From: Candidatus Bathyarchaeota archaeon
GTDB lineage: Archaea; Thermoproteota; Bathyarchaeia; 40CM-2-53-6
Reading direction: 5' to 3'
Length of the DNA: 10,962 nt
Assembly (NCBI GenBank): GCA_005888695.1
Contig: VBBH01000137.1
Location: forward strand, 1-10,962
Each line of letters opens with the position of its first letter. The stretch's first letter is position 1. The position numbers and the translations under genes were made by a program. The notes under the pieces are model-generated. The model made no database searches and had not been told where the DNA came from. It saw only the letters and a list, made by a program, of their open reading frames with translations. Of the stretch, positions 1-6,952 are shown in pieces.

Positions 1-747
1 AAATTGTTGACGGAACTGATTCGTCATCCCGAGATGAAATCCGTGCTCGTATTCACAAGAACAAAATGGCGAGCGGATAAGTTGGCGGACGAGTTGGGAC
101 AAGTGGGTTTGAAGGTCGGACTAATACATGGAGGGAAAACCCAGTCCATGCGTGAAGCCGCACTGGCGGGATTCCGAGCCGGACGCCAAAGAATCCTTGT
201 CGCAACAGACGTCGCAGCCCGTGGACTCGACATCCAAGGAATAACTCACATTGTAAACTATGATGTGCCCGACACGTCCACCAGTTACATTCATCGTGTC
301 GGTAGGACAGCAAGGGTCGAGGAGGCTGGTGAAGCGATCAGTCTCGTAGGTCCGAGAGAGGCCAAGGATCTAAAGAATATCGAGAATGACCTGGGCTATT
401 CCTTCTCAAGAGAGCGACTTTCTGGGTTCAACTATATGGAGCGGGGAGCGCCACGACCAGAATTCCGTCAAAGAGATCAGCGGCCACGCGAGTTCAGACC
501 TCAAGGCGAGAGGCCGAGAGGGTTCGGACCCCGGGACGCCGGCGGGTCAAGAGATTTCAAACCACGCGAAGGCTACCGACCACGAGAATTCAAGCAGAGT
601 GAAGGAGAACGGAATGACGACAATAGAGATCGGGGTCCTGAGCCTCAAAGGAGTGGACCTTCAGGGGATCACCGAGGCTATCGGCCGCGGCAGGGAAAGC
701 ACCGTGCGGATTGGAGGTTGCAAGGATCACGTCGCGGCAAATACTAA
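1..747 (+). CDS. DEAD-box RNA helicase, C-terminal RecA domain plus Arg-rich tail (5' end cut by window edge)
   Basis: ATP-dependent RNA helicase of the DEAD-box superfamily 2 (RhlE/DeaD-like), which unwinds RNA duplexes during RNA folding, ribosome assembly or decay. Only the second RecA-like domain and the tail are present; the reading frame is open to base 1, so the ATPase domain with the DEAD motif lies outside the window. Counting from the first in-window TTG codon, motif IV is VLVFTRTK (14-21), the HGGKTQ segment is 42-47, motif V is VATDVAARGLDI (66-77) and motif VI is HRVGRTAR (97-104), where most relatives have HRIGRTGR. From about residue 147 the protein is a low-complexity basic tail rich in Arg, Gly and Pro, with recurring R-x-F-x-P/Q units (REFRP, RGFGP, RDFKP, REFKQ), typical of auxiliary RNA-binding extensions. 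It ends with TAA. The family call is firm; the exact subfamily is not. Confidence 0.93.
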   Translation, partial: KLLTELIRHPEMKSVLVFTRTKWRADKLADELGQVGLKVGLIHGGKTQSMREAALAGFRAGRQRILVATDVAARGLDIQGITHIVNYDVPDTSTSYIHRVGRTARVEEAGEAISLVGPREAKDLKNIENDLGYSFSRERLSGFNYMERGAPRPEFRQRDQRPREFRPQGERPRGFGPRDAGGSRDFKPREGYRPREFKQSEGERNDDNRDRGPEPQRSGPSGDHRGYRPRQGKHRADWRLQGSRRGKY

Positions 748-799
748 GGGTACACCACAAGCCAGCCCAACATTACTTTCACATTCATCAGGGTCTACC

Positions 800-807
800 T
801 TTTTATC
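800..807 (+). promoter_or_regulatory. TATA box for the PhnB-like VOC gene
   Basis: TTTTTATC centred about 28 nt before the ATG at 832. This is the spacing expected if transcription starts at or next to the start codon, giving a leaderless archaeal mRNA. No Shine-Dalgarno sequence precedes the ATG, which agrees. Confidence 0.55.
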
Positions 808-831
808 CAGTCAATTCGTGACGCTTAAGCT

Positions 832-1287
832 ATGATGAAACCAGTTACGACCAAAGTGAAGCCTGTCCCTGAACGTTATCACTCTGTCACTCCCTACCTT
901 GTGGTAGAGGGAGTGCCAAAACTACTCGAGTTCCTGCAAAAGACATTCAACTCTACGGAATTAGAACGGGTGCCGCGTCCCGACGGGACGATCAGCCATG
1001 CAGAAGTACGAATTGGAGACTCGGTGGTAATGATGGGCGAAGCCAATGCCCAGTCGAAGCCCATGCCAACCATGCTCTACGTGTACGTCGAAGACGTTGA
1101 TGCAGTGTACAAGCGTGCACTACAGGCAGGTGCAAAACCTGTGAGGGAGTTGAAGGACGAATTCTACGGCGACCGGGCAGGAGGGGTGGCTGATCCAGTG
1201 GGTAACCAATGGTGGATTGCCACGCATAAGGAAGACGTATCCTCCGAAGAACTGCGCAGGCGAATGGAAGCCCAGAACCGAGCCTAG
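832..1287 (+). CDS. PhnB-like VOC (glyoxalase/bleomycin-resistance fold) protein
   Basis: A 151-residue cytoplasmic protein of the vicinal oxygen chelate superfamily, in the PhnB/YdcG-like branch. Relatives are often annotated as glyoxalase or bleomycin-resistance proteins, but substrates of this branch are mostly unknown. The N-terminal strand and helix (HSVTPYLVV at 17-25, then LLEFLQKTF at 31-39), the HAEVRIGDSVVMMGE segment (56-70) and the C-terminal YGDRAGGVADPVGNQWW block (112-128) are family hallmarks. It ends in a helix following the usual HKEDVSSEELRRR pattern. The length matches a full single-subunit family member. Two ATG codons are adjacent at 832 and 835; either could be used, and the TATA box at 800-807 fits leaderless initiation. 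It lies 84 nt after the helicase gene with its own promoter, so it need not be co-transcribed. The fold is sure; the reaction is not. Confidence 0.9.
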   Translation: MMKPVTTKVKPVPERYHSVTPYLVVEGVPKLLEFLQKTFNSTELERVPRPDGTISHAEVRIGDSVVMMGEANAQSKPMPTMLYVYVEDVDAVYKRALQAGAKPVRELKDEFYGDRAGGVADPVGNQWWIATHKEDVSSEELRRRMEAQNRA

Positions 1288-1328
1288 ACCGAGGGGCTCT
1301 CGAGAGTGGGCATTCCGGGACGTCAGTG

Positions 1329-2474
1329 CTAGAACCCGATCAGTCGATAGTCGTTCTCGCACGGAGACCCGTCTGTCGCCCACAACTTCCTTTCCTTCAA
1401 GTCCATCACCACAGAAACCACCGACTTGTAACGATCATCTTCCGCAAGCGCTAGATTCGGATGCCGGCAGAGTGAGTCTGGTCGTCCATGATGATCTCTG
1501 AGCAAGGTCTTCGCCGTCTCCATACTGAACTTCACCTTTCCAGCAACATGATCATTGAGCAACTTCGAGATCCGATCGTACCGTGTCAGGGTTGACCTCC
1601 ATTCTTCGTCGATTACCTGGCTAATGCCGACGGATGCTGGGTCGCAGAAGTGGTTCGTATGAGCGATCACTCCATTCTCTGGAAAGATTTGGTTTACCGA
1701 CGCTGGGGCCGATTCAACATCGACTATGGCAGCCTTCCCGGGACTCTTTTGCTGTCCTAGGACGAAGTTTGCGGAACATGATCTTTGTCCATCGGATATT
1801 ATTCTCACAGCGTCCTCAAGGCTCTTTGATCGGAGGATTTCCCAGCATTGAACGTGGAACGGCTTCTCCAACCTAGACCAGTCATCCTTGTTCGAGACCA
1901 ATCCATTGATCATTAGGCCAAGTCCCTCGGAATTGATCCCGATCTTACCACCCACAACCCCTGCTTCGGAGAAACAAATGACGCCGGGTTCGTCGCCATT
2001 CACGGTTCTTAGGAAAAGCCCATCCACTTCCGGTATCCAGTCCCAGTTCTGAGCCATCAATACATGATTGTTCTCTGACATTTCGGGTGCAATGGCGAAG
2101 GCCGTGCAACCATCGGTACTTTGGACTGCTGGGACGCCCAGTTTGGAGTACTGGCTGTACATCAACTCATAGCGGACGTTCAAAGCGACGATGTCGAGAA
2201 GATCCGAGTTAGAGCCTTGGGCGACTCCCTTCATCTCTTCCGCGTAAGCATGTGCCGTTCGTTCGATAACTGGAAGATATTTCGCAGCCCTCTGGAGGAC
2301 TTGCTCTCTAGAGAGCTTTGTCTCGTTCCTAAATCGCTTGAAGTAGACCGCGAGATTGTGCTTGATCTCTGGACGCATCCTCTCTCCATGTTCGATCCCC
2401 GTCTCACGGGCAGACCCCTGCAAATTGAGGATGGGCAGTTGACTCTTGGATTCGGTCTTGACTTTGCTATGCAA
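1329..2474 (-). CDS. C45-family N-terminal-nucleophile acyltransferase/hydrolase (AAT-like)
   Basis: A 381-residue protein of the C45 peptidase family (acyl-CoA:6-aminopenicillanic acid acyltransferase-like). Known members are made as precursors that cleave themselves before a cysteine, which becomes the N-terminal nucleophile for amide-bond hydrolysis or acyl transfer. The candidate nucleophile is Cys123 in STDGCTAFAI; the Gly-Cys-Thr context and the following AQNWDW (141-146) match the family's active-site region. The N-terminal block has an ARETGIEHGERMRPEI segment (22-37), also characteristic. FxVGGKIGxNxxGLGLMINGL-like residues near 170-190 and an AHTNHF segment later are typical of the Ntn core. 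The ATG start overlaps the last 8 nt of the upstream GNAT gene, indicating translational coupling. No signal peptide or membrane segment is visible, so it should be cytoplasmic. The natural substrate (a small amide, N-acyl amino acid or peptide) cannot be read from sequence. Confidence 0.88.
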   Translation of the reverse strand: MHSKVKTESKSQLPILNLQGSARETGIEHGERMRPEIKHNLAVYFKRFRNETKLSREQVLQRAAKYLPVIERTAHAYAEEMKGVAQGSNSDLLDIVALNVRYELMYSQYSKLGVPAVQSTDGCTAFAIAPEMSENNHVLMAQNWDWIPEVDGLFLRTVNGDEPGVICFSEAGVVGGKIGINSEGLGLMINGLVSNKDDWSRLEKPFHVQCWEILRSKSLEDAVRIISDGQRSCSANFVLGQQKSPGKAAIVDVESAPASVNQIFPENGVIAHTNHFCDPASVGISQVIDEEWRSTLTRYDRISKLLNDHVAGKVKFSMETAKTLLRDHHGRPDSLCRHPNLALAEDDRYKSVVSVVMDLKERKLWATDGSPCENDYRLIGF

Positions 2475-3450
2475 GGTCTTTCTCTAGGAATATCCAGCCA
2501 ATTTGCCGCTTGAACCCCAGTTTCGTGTTCACAGCCAACATAGCAGCATTATTCGAAGCATTCCATGTCTTCACCTTCTCATAGCCATGCTCGCGTGCAT
2601 ACTCGATTACCTTCAATTTCAAAGCGACAGCCACACCCTTTCCGCGATACTCTCGGATTACGCCAGTGTTCCCTTGATAGAGGCTCCTTGGCTCTGTATC
2701 GCTCTTCCAGACCACACTCAGTCCCACATATCGATCACCGTCTTTCGCAATGAAATACCCATCAGGTAGAAGACTTGGGTTCTTCAACTCGAAAGCCTCC
2801 CATTGTTCATAGGATACTCGTGTGTATGGGGAGGGTTGCGGAATGTCCTCTGCAATCGACTGAACAACTTCGTGGAGCTTCTTGGTCGCATCGGGGTCGA
2901 CGGCCCTCTCCTCGGCAAGAGTACTAATCGTGATTCCGCGCCTTGCAACCTTGGTAGGATACTCCTTGAACTGTGCAGTGTTTACAGATGAAACCGGCAG
3001 TCGAGATTCCCATACCCTCATCGATTCCTTGAAGCCTCGTCTCTGGAAGAAGCCGATCTGTTGTCGCAAGTCCTCCTTGACTTGGACCCATGCGGTAACG
3101 GCATCCAAGCTCTTCAGGTGGTCAGTCAACCTCTGATAGACCGCGCGTCCGATCCCTTGCCCATGCCGTTTAGGTTCGACGTATATGTTGAGGGCAAATT
3201 TGTTTGGATGATACATGTCCGTAATGTGGGACACTTCTCCGAATCCAACAATCGATCCGGTGTTCTTGTCAACGAAGGAGTATCGCTTGAGATGATACTT
3301 TGTTTTGTCGATACTCTCGTCCCTGCTACGTGTCTCCACTACACTCCGTGTATAATCGGGAAAATTGGAGTTGAAGACCTCCACTAGCCTTTCATAATCT
3401 GCCGGTTTGAAGTCTCTGACTTCTAGTGATAGAGTCCTCTGACTCAACAT
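2467..3450 (-). CDS. tandem GNAT-domain N-acetyltransferase
   Basis: A protein with two GNAT (Gcn5-related acetyltransferase) domains that would move an acyl group from acyl-CoA to an amine. In the first domain the CoA pyrophosphate-binding loop is RHGQGIG (95-101), preceded by the strand ALNIYVEP and followed by FFQRRGFKE. In the second, the loop is RGKGVA (269-274), and NNAAMLAVNTKLGFK (300-314) is the typical late-GNAT motif. Both loops look intact, so neither domain is plainly dead. Tandem GNATs include mycothiol synthase-like and antibiotic-modifying enzymes; the substrate here is unknown. I chose the ATG at 3450 (327 residues) over an in-frame TTG at 3468 because a TATA-like box lies about 28 nt before this ATG but only about 10 nt before the TTG. 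The stop codon lies inside the start of the C45 gene, so the two form one operon. Confidence 0.9.
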   Translation of the reverse strand: MLSQRTLSLEVRDFKPADYERLVEVFNSNFPDYTRSVVETRSRDESIDKTKYHLKRYSFVDKNTGSIVGFGEVSHITDMYHPNKFALNIYVEPKRHGQGIGRAVYQRLTDHLKSLDAVTAWVQVKEDLRQQIGFFQRRGFKESMRVWESRLPVSSVNTAQFKEYPTKVARRGITISTLAEERAVDPDATKKLHEVVQSIAEDIPQPSPYTRVSYEQWEAFELKNPSLLPDGYFIAKDGDRYVGLSVVWKSDTEPRSLYQGNTGVIREYRGKGVAVALKLKVIEYAREHGYEKVKTWNASNNAAMLAVNTKLGFKRQIGWIFLEKDLA

Positions 3451-3472
3451 GTCCCTATTGCACGTCAAAGTG

Positions 3473-3484
3473 CTATGTTAAGAC
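3473..3484 (-). promoter_or_regulatory. TATA-like box for the GNAT/C45 operon
   Basis: Read on the minus strand this is TCTTAACATAGC, centred about 28 nt before the ATG at 3450. It is a moderate match to an archaeal TATA box and supports leaderless initiation at that ATG. It sits in the roughly 120-bp divergent region shared with the ABC operon. Confidence 0.4.
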
Positions 3485-3569
3485 TTGCCTAGGCTAGAGA
3501 CACTGCCTGGCGTCTCAGTCCCACGCTCAAACAAATCTTATCTGAAAGGGCTACCGCTCAGGAACTGTC

Positions 3570-4547
3570 TTGAAACGAGACATCTCCATCGAGACCCGTG
3601 CCCTACGACGAGTCTTCAAAGGAGTTCCTGGAGCGGGGGACGTTGTCGCACTGGACAGTGTTGACCTTGCAATAGAGGAGGGAGAGATCTTCGGACTCCT
3701 TGGTCCCAACGGTGCCGGGAAGACGACGATGATCAAGATACTCGCCACTTTGCTTCTTCCAACAAGCGGTGAGGCGTATGTCAAGGGATTGGAAGTGTCC
3801 AAGAACGCGTCCAAAGTCCGCAAAATAATTAACCTCGTCTCGGGGGGCGAGACCCCCGGTTACGGAATACTCAGCGTCAAAGAAAACCTATGGTTCTTCT
3901 CACAACTCTACGGACTATCAAGACAGGGCGCCAACGAGAGGATCAAGAACCTCGTCACACAACTCGGCCTCGACAATTACATCGACACTAGAATGAGCAA
4001 ATTATCCACAGGGTACAAGCAACGACTCAACCTCGCCAGAGGATTCATCAACAATCCAAGCGTCGTATTTCTCGACGAACCCACCCTGGGACTCGACGTG
4101 CTCTCCGCGAAACAACTACGGACTATGATCAAGTCCTGGATGACCGACGGCACGAAGACCGTCCTGTTAACCACACACTACATGGCGGAGGCAGATGAAA
4201 TGTGCAACCGCGTCGGGATCATCGATCAAGGCAGGATACTCGCATGCGACACTCCGCAGAAGCTCAAGGCGAAAATTGCAAGTCGACCCTCATGGAAGAT
4301 CGAAGTCACTCCTAACATCCAAGAACTAGACACGCTGAAGACAGTTCCCGGAGTCATCGGAGTCTCAGAGGTCAGCAATATCGAGACTGGAACCAGCACA
4401 CTGAAACTCGTGCTCGAGGATGAATCCGTAATGTCGGACCTCCTCAGCACCATCAACAGGAATGGTTCCAGAGTACTGAACATGGGCAAATCAGAACCGA
4501 CGCTTGAAGATGTCTACATCAACCTGGTAGGTAAAGGATTACAATGA
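3570..4547 (+). CDS. ABC-2 exporter ATP-binding protein (DrrA/NatA-like)
   Basis: Nucleotide-binding subunit that powers the membrane exporter formed with the next two genes. Visible motifs are Walker A GPNGAGKTT (45-53), signature LSTGYKQR (145-152, in place of LSGGQ), Walker B VVFLDEPT (165-172), the D-loop region LGLDVLSA and the switch histidine His203 in TTHYMAEADE. The usual Q-loop glutamine is not seen: the segment reads LVSGGETPGYG (89-99), a form found in a subgroup of ABC-2 ATPases that also carries LSTG signatures. About 100 residues follow the core, as in DrrA-type proteins. The start is TTG at 3570: no alternative start codon lies between it and the upstream in-frame stop at 3543, and a weak AGGA stands 6 nt before it. 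Its TGA stop overlaps the first permease start as ATGA. The family is certain; the cargo is unknown. Confidence 0.95.
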   Translation: MKRDISIETRALRRVFKGVPGAGDVVALDSVDLAIEEGEIFGLLGPNGAGKTTMIKILATLLLPTSGEAYVKGLEVSKNASKVRKIINLVSGGETPGYGILSVKENLWFFSQLYGLSRQGANERIKNLVTQLGLDNYIDTRMSKLSTGYKQRLNLARGFINNPSVVFLDEPTLGLDVLSAKQLRTMIKSWMTDGTKTVLLTTHYMAEADEMCNRVGIIDQGRILACDTPQKLKAKIASRPSWKIEVTPNIQELDTLKTVPGVIGVSEVSNIETGTSTLKLVLEDESVMSDLLSTINRNGSRVLNMGKSEPTLEDVYINLVGKGLQ

Positions 4548-5383
4548 CACTGGTCAGTCCCACTCTTCGCGACGAGATCACGGCAAATATGCGGGCCGCC
4601 AAGGCGAGGATGTGGGTCCGCATCAAAGGAGGAAACCGTGAGCTAACCCACTATATCGCAGAGGTAGTCCTCCCGGTACTAACGATAGGAGCTTATGTCA
4701 TCCTTTACAAGACACTCGGTTTGCCGCCGAGCCTAGGGGCCGCGGTTATCATTGGAGGAGCTATGATTGCGTTCTGGACGAACATCCTCTGGAATATGTC
4801 CGCTCAATGGTTCTGGGAGAAAGAGATGGGAAACCTGGAAATGTATATGGTTGCCCCGGTCTCCAGAATGTCGGTGCTCCTCGGCATGGCAATGGGCGGA
4901 GCAATCAATACTTCACTCCGTGCAACCGGGATAATACTCCTGGGAGTCTTCGTATTCCAAGTACCGTTCCAAGTTCACGACCTACTTGTAGCAGGACTCG
5001 TCTTCCTCCTCACAGTTATCTCGCTCTATGGGCTCGGAATGGTCTTCGCATCACTCTACATGCTCTACGGCCGGGAAGCATGGCACACTAACATGCTACT
5101 TCAAGAGCCCGTGTTCTTTCTCTCAGGGACCTACTTTCCAACGATCTATGTCTCCGTAATCCCAGTCTGGCTACAAGTCACCGCTACTTTGATTCCTATG
5201 ACAGTCGGACTCGACGCGATACGAAGAGTGACGATACAAGGTCAAGGGCTCATGGCCGTCTGGCCACACATACTAGCACTGATAGCATTCATCGCCATTC
5301 TCATCCCAGTAGCTAGAATGGCCCTGAACTACATGGAGAACCTTGGGAAACGGGAAGGAAGGCTAACACTAAGATGGCAGTAG
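4544..5383 (+). CDS. ABC-2 type permease, first exporter membrane subunit
   Basis: A 279-residue integral membrane protein with about six hydrophobic segments, near residues 40-58, 65-90, 112-138, 148-172, 185-212 and 242-262. It has the family's late motif around FFLSGTYFP (191-199), followed by a short re-entrant-like stretch and LIPMTVGLDAIRR (216-228). This is the layout of ABC-2 permeases such as DrrB, which form the transmembrane path for drugs, lipids or polysaccharides. The N-terminal 35 residues are basic and amphipathic, as expected for the cytosolic interface helix that contacts the ATPase. The start codon overlaps the ATPase stop by 4 nt and the 3' end overlaps the next permease by 10 nt, so the three subunits should be made together. 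Confidence 0.92.
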   Translation: MTLVSPTLRDEITANMRAAKARMWVRIKGGNRELTHYIAEVVLPVLTIGAYVILYKTLGLPPSLGAAVIIGGAMIAFWTNILWNMSAQWFWEKEMGNLEMYMVAPVSRMSVLLGMAMGGAINTSLRATGIILLGVFVFQVPFQVHDLLVAGLVFLLTVISLYGLGMVFASLYMLYGREAWHTNMLLQEPVFFLSGTYFPTIYVSVIPVWLQVTATLIPMTVGLDAIRRVTIQGQGLMAVWPHILALIAFIAILIPVARMALNYMENLGKREGRLTLRWQ

Positions 5384-6228
5384 CCGATTTCCTAAAATCA
5401 GCGCGGGAATCCTTCTGGGTAGGCTGGAAGGTCGAGAGCAACTGGGCGGATCCAGTACTCTTCGCAACCTATCGAATAGTCCAACCCTTAGCGTCTCTGC
5501 TAATCGTAGCATTCATCGTCATAATAGGAGCTAGCACAGGCACGGGACTCCAGAGAGACTATCTGGCAAGGTTGATCGTGAGCACAGCCTTCTTCGTATA
5601 CGTCGCCCAGATTACCACGAACATGGGCTGGCTGGTTCACACCGACCGCTCCAGATACGAGGTACTGAAGAACATCTACATCTCTCCGGGAACATTGCAT
5701 CCATATATCATTGGACGCGGACTAGTATCTGTCGTAAATGCAACAATTTCCGTTATTGTCACTCTACTCTTCAGCATCGCAGTATTCAATGGAATTCTCA
5801 ACCTCGGAATCCCAATCAACCTACTCTCGGTGAACCTGTTACTCTTAGTGCCGACGGTCCTACTAGGCGTGTCGGGCCTTATCGCTGTCGGCTACATGCT
5901 GAGCGCGATCAACATCGTGTCCAACAGGCTAGAGTTTATACTCGGAGAATCGCTGGCCGGCATATTCTTCCTCCTAGGAGGCGTGATTTTCCCAGTCACT
6001 GCTCTACCATCGCAGGTGCAACCGTTAAGCGCAATATTACCTATCACATATTTCCTGGACGCGGTCCGTGACAGCTTTGGATTAGGAACAACAGGGAGCG
6101 CTCTTCTCGACTTGGGATACTTGTTCCTCACGACAGTCGGAATAGGAATATTCGCCTATGCTGTATACCGAAAGGCCGAGCTCAGGGCGAAGAGGCTCGG
6201 ACTCTTCGACAGAAAATCTGAATACTAA
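5374..6228 (+). CDS. ABC-2 type permease, second exporter membrane subunit
   Basis: A 284-residue membrane protein with about six hydrophobic segments, near 35-53, 68-88, 112-139, 147-178, 190-212 and 243-265. The motif FLLGGVIFPVTALP (199-212) followed by LPITYFLDAVRDSF (222-235) is typical of ABC-2 permeases. It differs clearly from the first permease, so the transporter is probably a heterodimer of two distinct permeases served by a single type of ATPase subunit. The ATG lies inside the last codons of the preceding gene (10-nt overlap), which points to translational coupling. It ends in a charged cytosolic tail. No further gene is closely coupled downstream, so this is probably the last gene of the operon. 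Confidence 0.92.
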   Translation: MAVADFLKSARESFWVGWKVESNWADPVLFATYRIVQPLASLLIVAFIVIIGASTGTGLQRDYLARLIVSTAFFVYVAQITTNMGWLVHTDRSRYEVLKNIYISPGTLHPYIIGRGLVSVVNATISVIVTLLFSIAVFNGILNLGIPINLLSVNLLLLVPTVLLGVSGLIAVGYMLSAINIVSNRLEFILGESLAGIFFLLGGVIFPVTALPSQVQPLSAILPITYFLDAVRDSFGLGTTGSALLDLGYLFLTTVGIGIFAYAVYRKAELRAKRLGLFDRKSEY

Positions 6229-6397
6229 CAGATGGCACTAGCTGACCGCGTCAAACACCCGGCTACTCGACCGTTTCAATTAGCTCAACAAGCATGCTGT
6301 GTAAGATTACTAAGATTAGATTAGTACGAGGCCAAGGCCAGAACTATTACCTTGTTCATGATCAGACCGAGCAATCGGAAATCTTGAACTGCTCACC
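6229..6397. other. Intergenic region between the exporter operon and the second VOC gene
   Basis: About 170 nt with no convincing reading frame (the longest ATG frame, from 6232, is about 30 codons and looks like noise). It contains a short A/T-rich run with three AGATTA/GATTA units around 6304-6323. No tRNA or strong hairpin was found. Confidence 0.4.
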
Positions 6398-6407
6398 TTT
6401 AAGTATA
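6398..6407 (+). promoter_or_regulatory. TATA box for the second VOC gene
   Basis: TTTAAGTATA, a good archaeal TATA match. Transcription would begin near 6428-6430, leaving a leader of roughly 10 nt before the ATG at 6440. This places a possible upstream TTG start at 6410 outside the mRNA and so decides the start codon. Confidence 0.55.
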
Positions 6408-6439
6408 CGTTGCTGTCCCCTTCCTCGGCAAGAGAAAAA

Positions 6440-6853
6440 ATGTCAACAACTCAACAAGAGCAAAGACCAATGCCAAAACTTGGTACGTTAGTACACTTCG
6501 AGATACCGGCCACAGACGCCGCAAAAGTCAGCAATTTCTACAGCCAGCTATTCGGTTGGAAGTTCAACAAATGGGAAGGCTCAGAGATGCCTTACTGGCT
6601 TATTCAGCATAAGGACGCAACCGACGAAAATGATACAATGGGCGGTCTATTCATTCGCCAAGCACCAAACCAGCAATTCGTCAACTACTTCTCCGTCAAG
6701 TCTGTTGAAGACTCCACGAAGCAAGCCACCAGCCTCGGCGCCAAGGTCGTAATGGACAAGCAAGAGATTCCAAACGTCGGATGGTTCTCGATCCTAAACG
6801 ACCCCGACGGCAATACCTTTGCGCTCTTCCAGTCCTCAGGTCGCGGAATGTAA
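6440..6853 (+). CDS. VOC (glyoxalase-fold) family protein
   Basis: A 137-residue cytoplasmic protein of the vicinal oxygen chelate superfamily, in the group often labelled glyoxalase or bleomycin-resistance-like. Two beta-alpha-beta-beta-beta modules can be seen. The first opens with LVHFEIPATDAAKVSNFYSQLFGW (residues 17-40). The second begins at VNYFSVKSVEDSTKQATSLGA (81-101) and closes with GWFSILNDPDGNTFALFQ (114-131). A possible metal ligand is His19, but the usual final-strand Glu is replaced by Gln131, so the classical glyoxalase metal site looks incomplete. The ATG at 6440 is preferred because the TATA box places the transcript start after the alternative TTG at 6410. It is only distantly like the other VOC gene in this window, so the two are not a recent duplication. 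Function is unknown beyond the fold. Confidence 0.9.
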   Translation: MSTTQQEQRPMPKLGTLVHFEIPATDAAKVSNFYSQLFGWKFNKWEGSEMPYWLIQHKDATDENDTMGGLFIRQAPNQQFVNYFSVKSVEDSTKQATSLGAKVVMDKQEIPNVGWFSILNDPDGNTFALFQSSGRGM

Positions 6854-6871
6854 AAGGACCTCATCTCCAAA

Positions 6872-6900
6872 CCCCCTCCCTTCTGTCTTTATTCTCTCTA
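6872..6900 (+). terminator. Pyrimidine-rich tract after the VOC gene, possible terminator
   Basis: An almost uninterrupted C/T tract begins 19 nt after the TAA stop, ending in T-rich steps (TTCTGTCTTTATTCTCTCT). Archaeal RNA polymerase terminates on T-rich non-template stretches without needing a hairpin, so this is a reasonable but unproven terminator. Confidence 0.3.
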
Positions 6901-6940
6901 CGGGCGATAGCTACAAATTCTCAGAATCAATTGCGCTACG

Positions 6941-6948
6941 TGAGGTAA
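6941..6948 (+). promoter_or_regulatory. Shine-Dalgarno site deciding the start of the interrupted membrane protein gene
   Basis: TGAGGTAA contains GAGGT complementary to the 16S rRNA 3' end and sits with good spacing before the ATG at 6953. It supports initiation upstream of the in-frame TGA, rather than at the GTG at 7103. Confidence 0.5.
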
Positions 6949-6952
6949 CGCT

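Noticed and set aside
386..835. 149-residue plus-strand frame inside the helicase tail
   Set aside because: It is a shadow in another frame of the Arg-rich helicase tail; its composition mirrors the low-complexity coding sequence and no start signals are present.
6304..6323. AGATTA/GATTA repeats before the second VOC gene
   Set aside because: Only two or three imperfect short units in an A/T-rich stretch; not a CRISPR or a convincing operator array.
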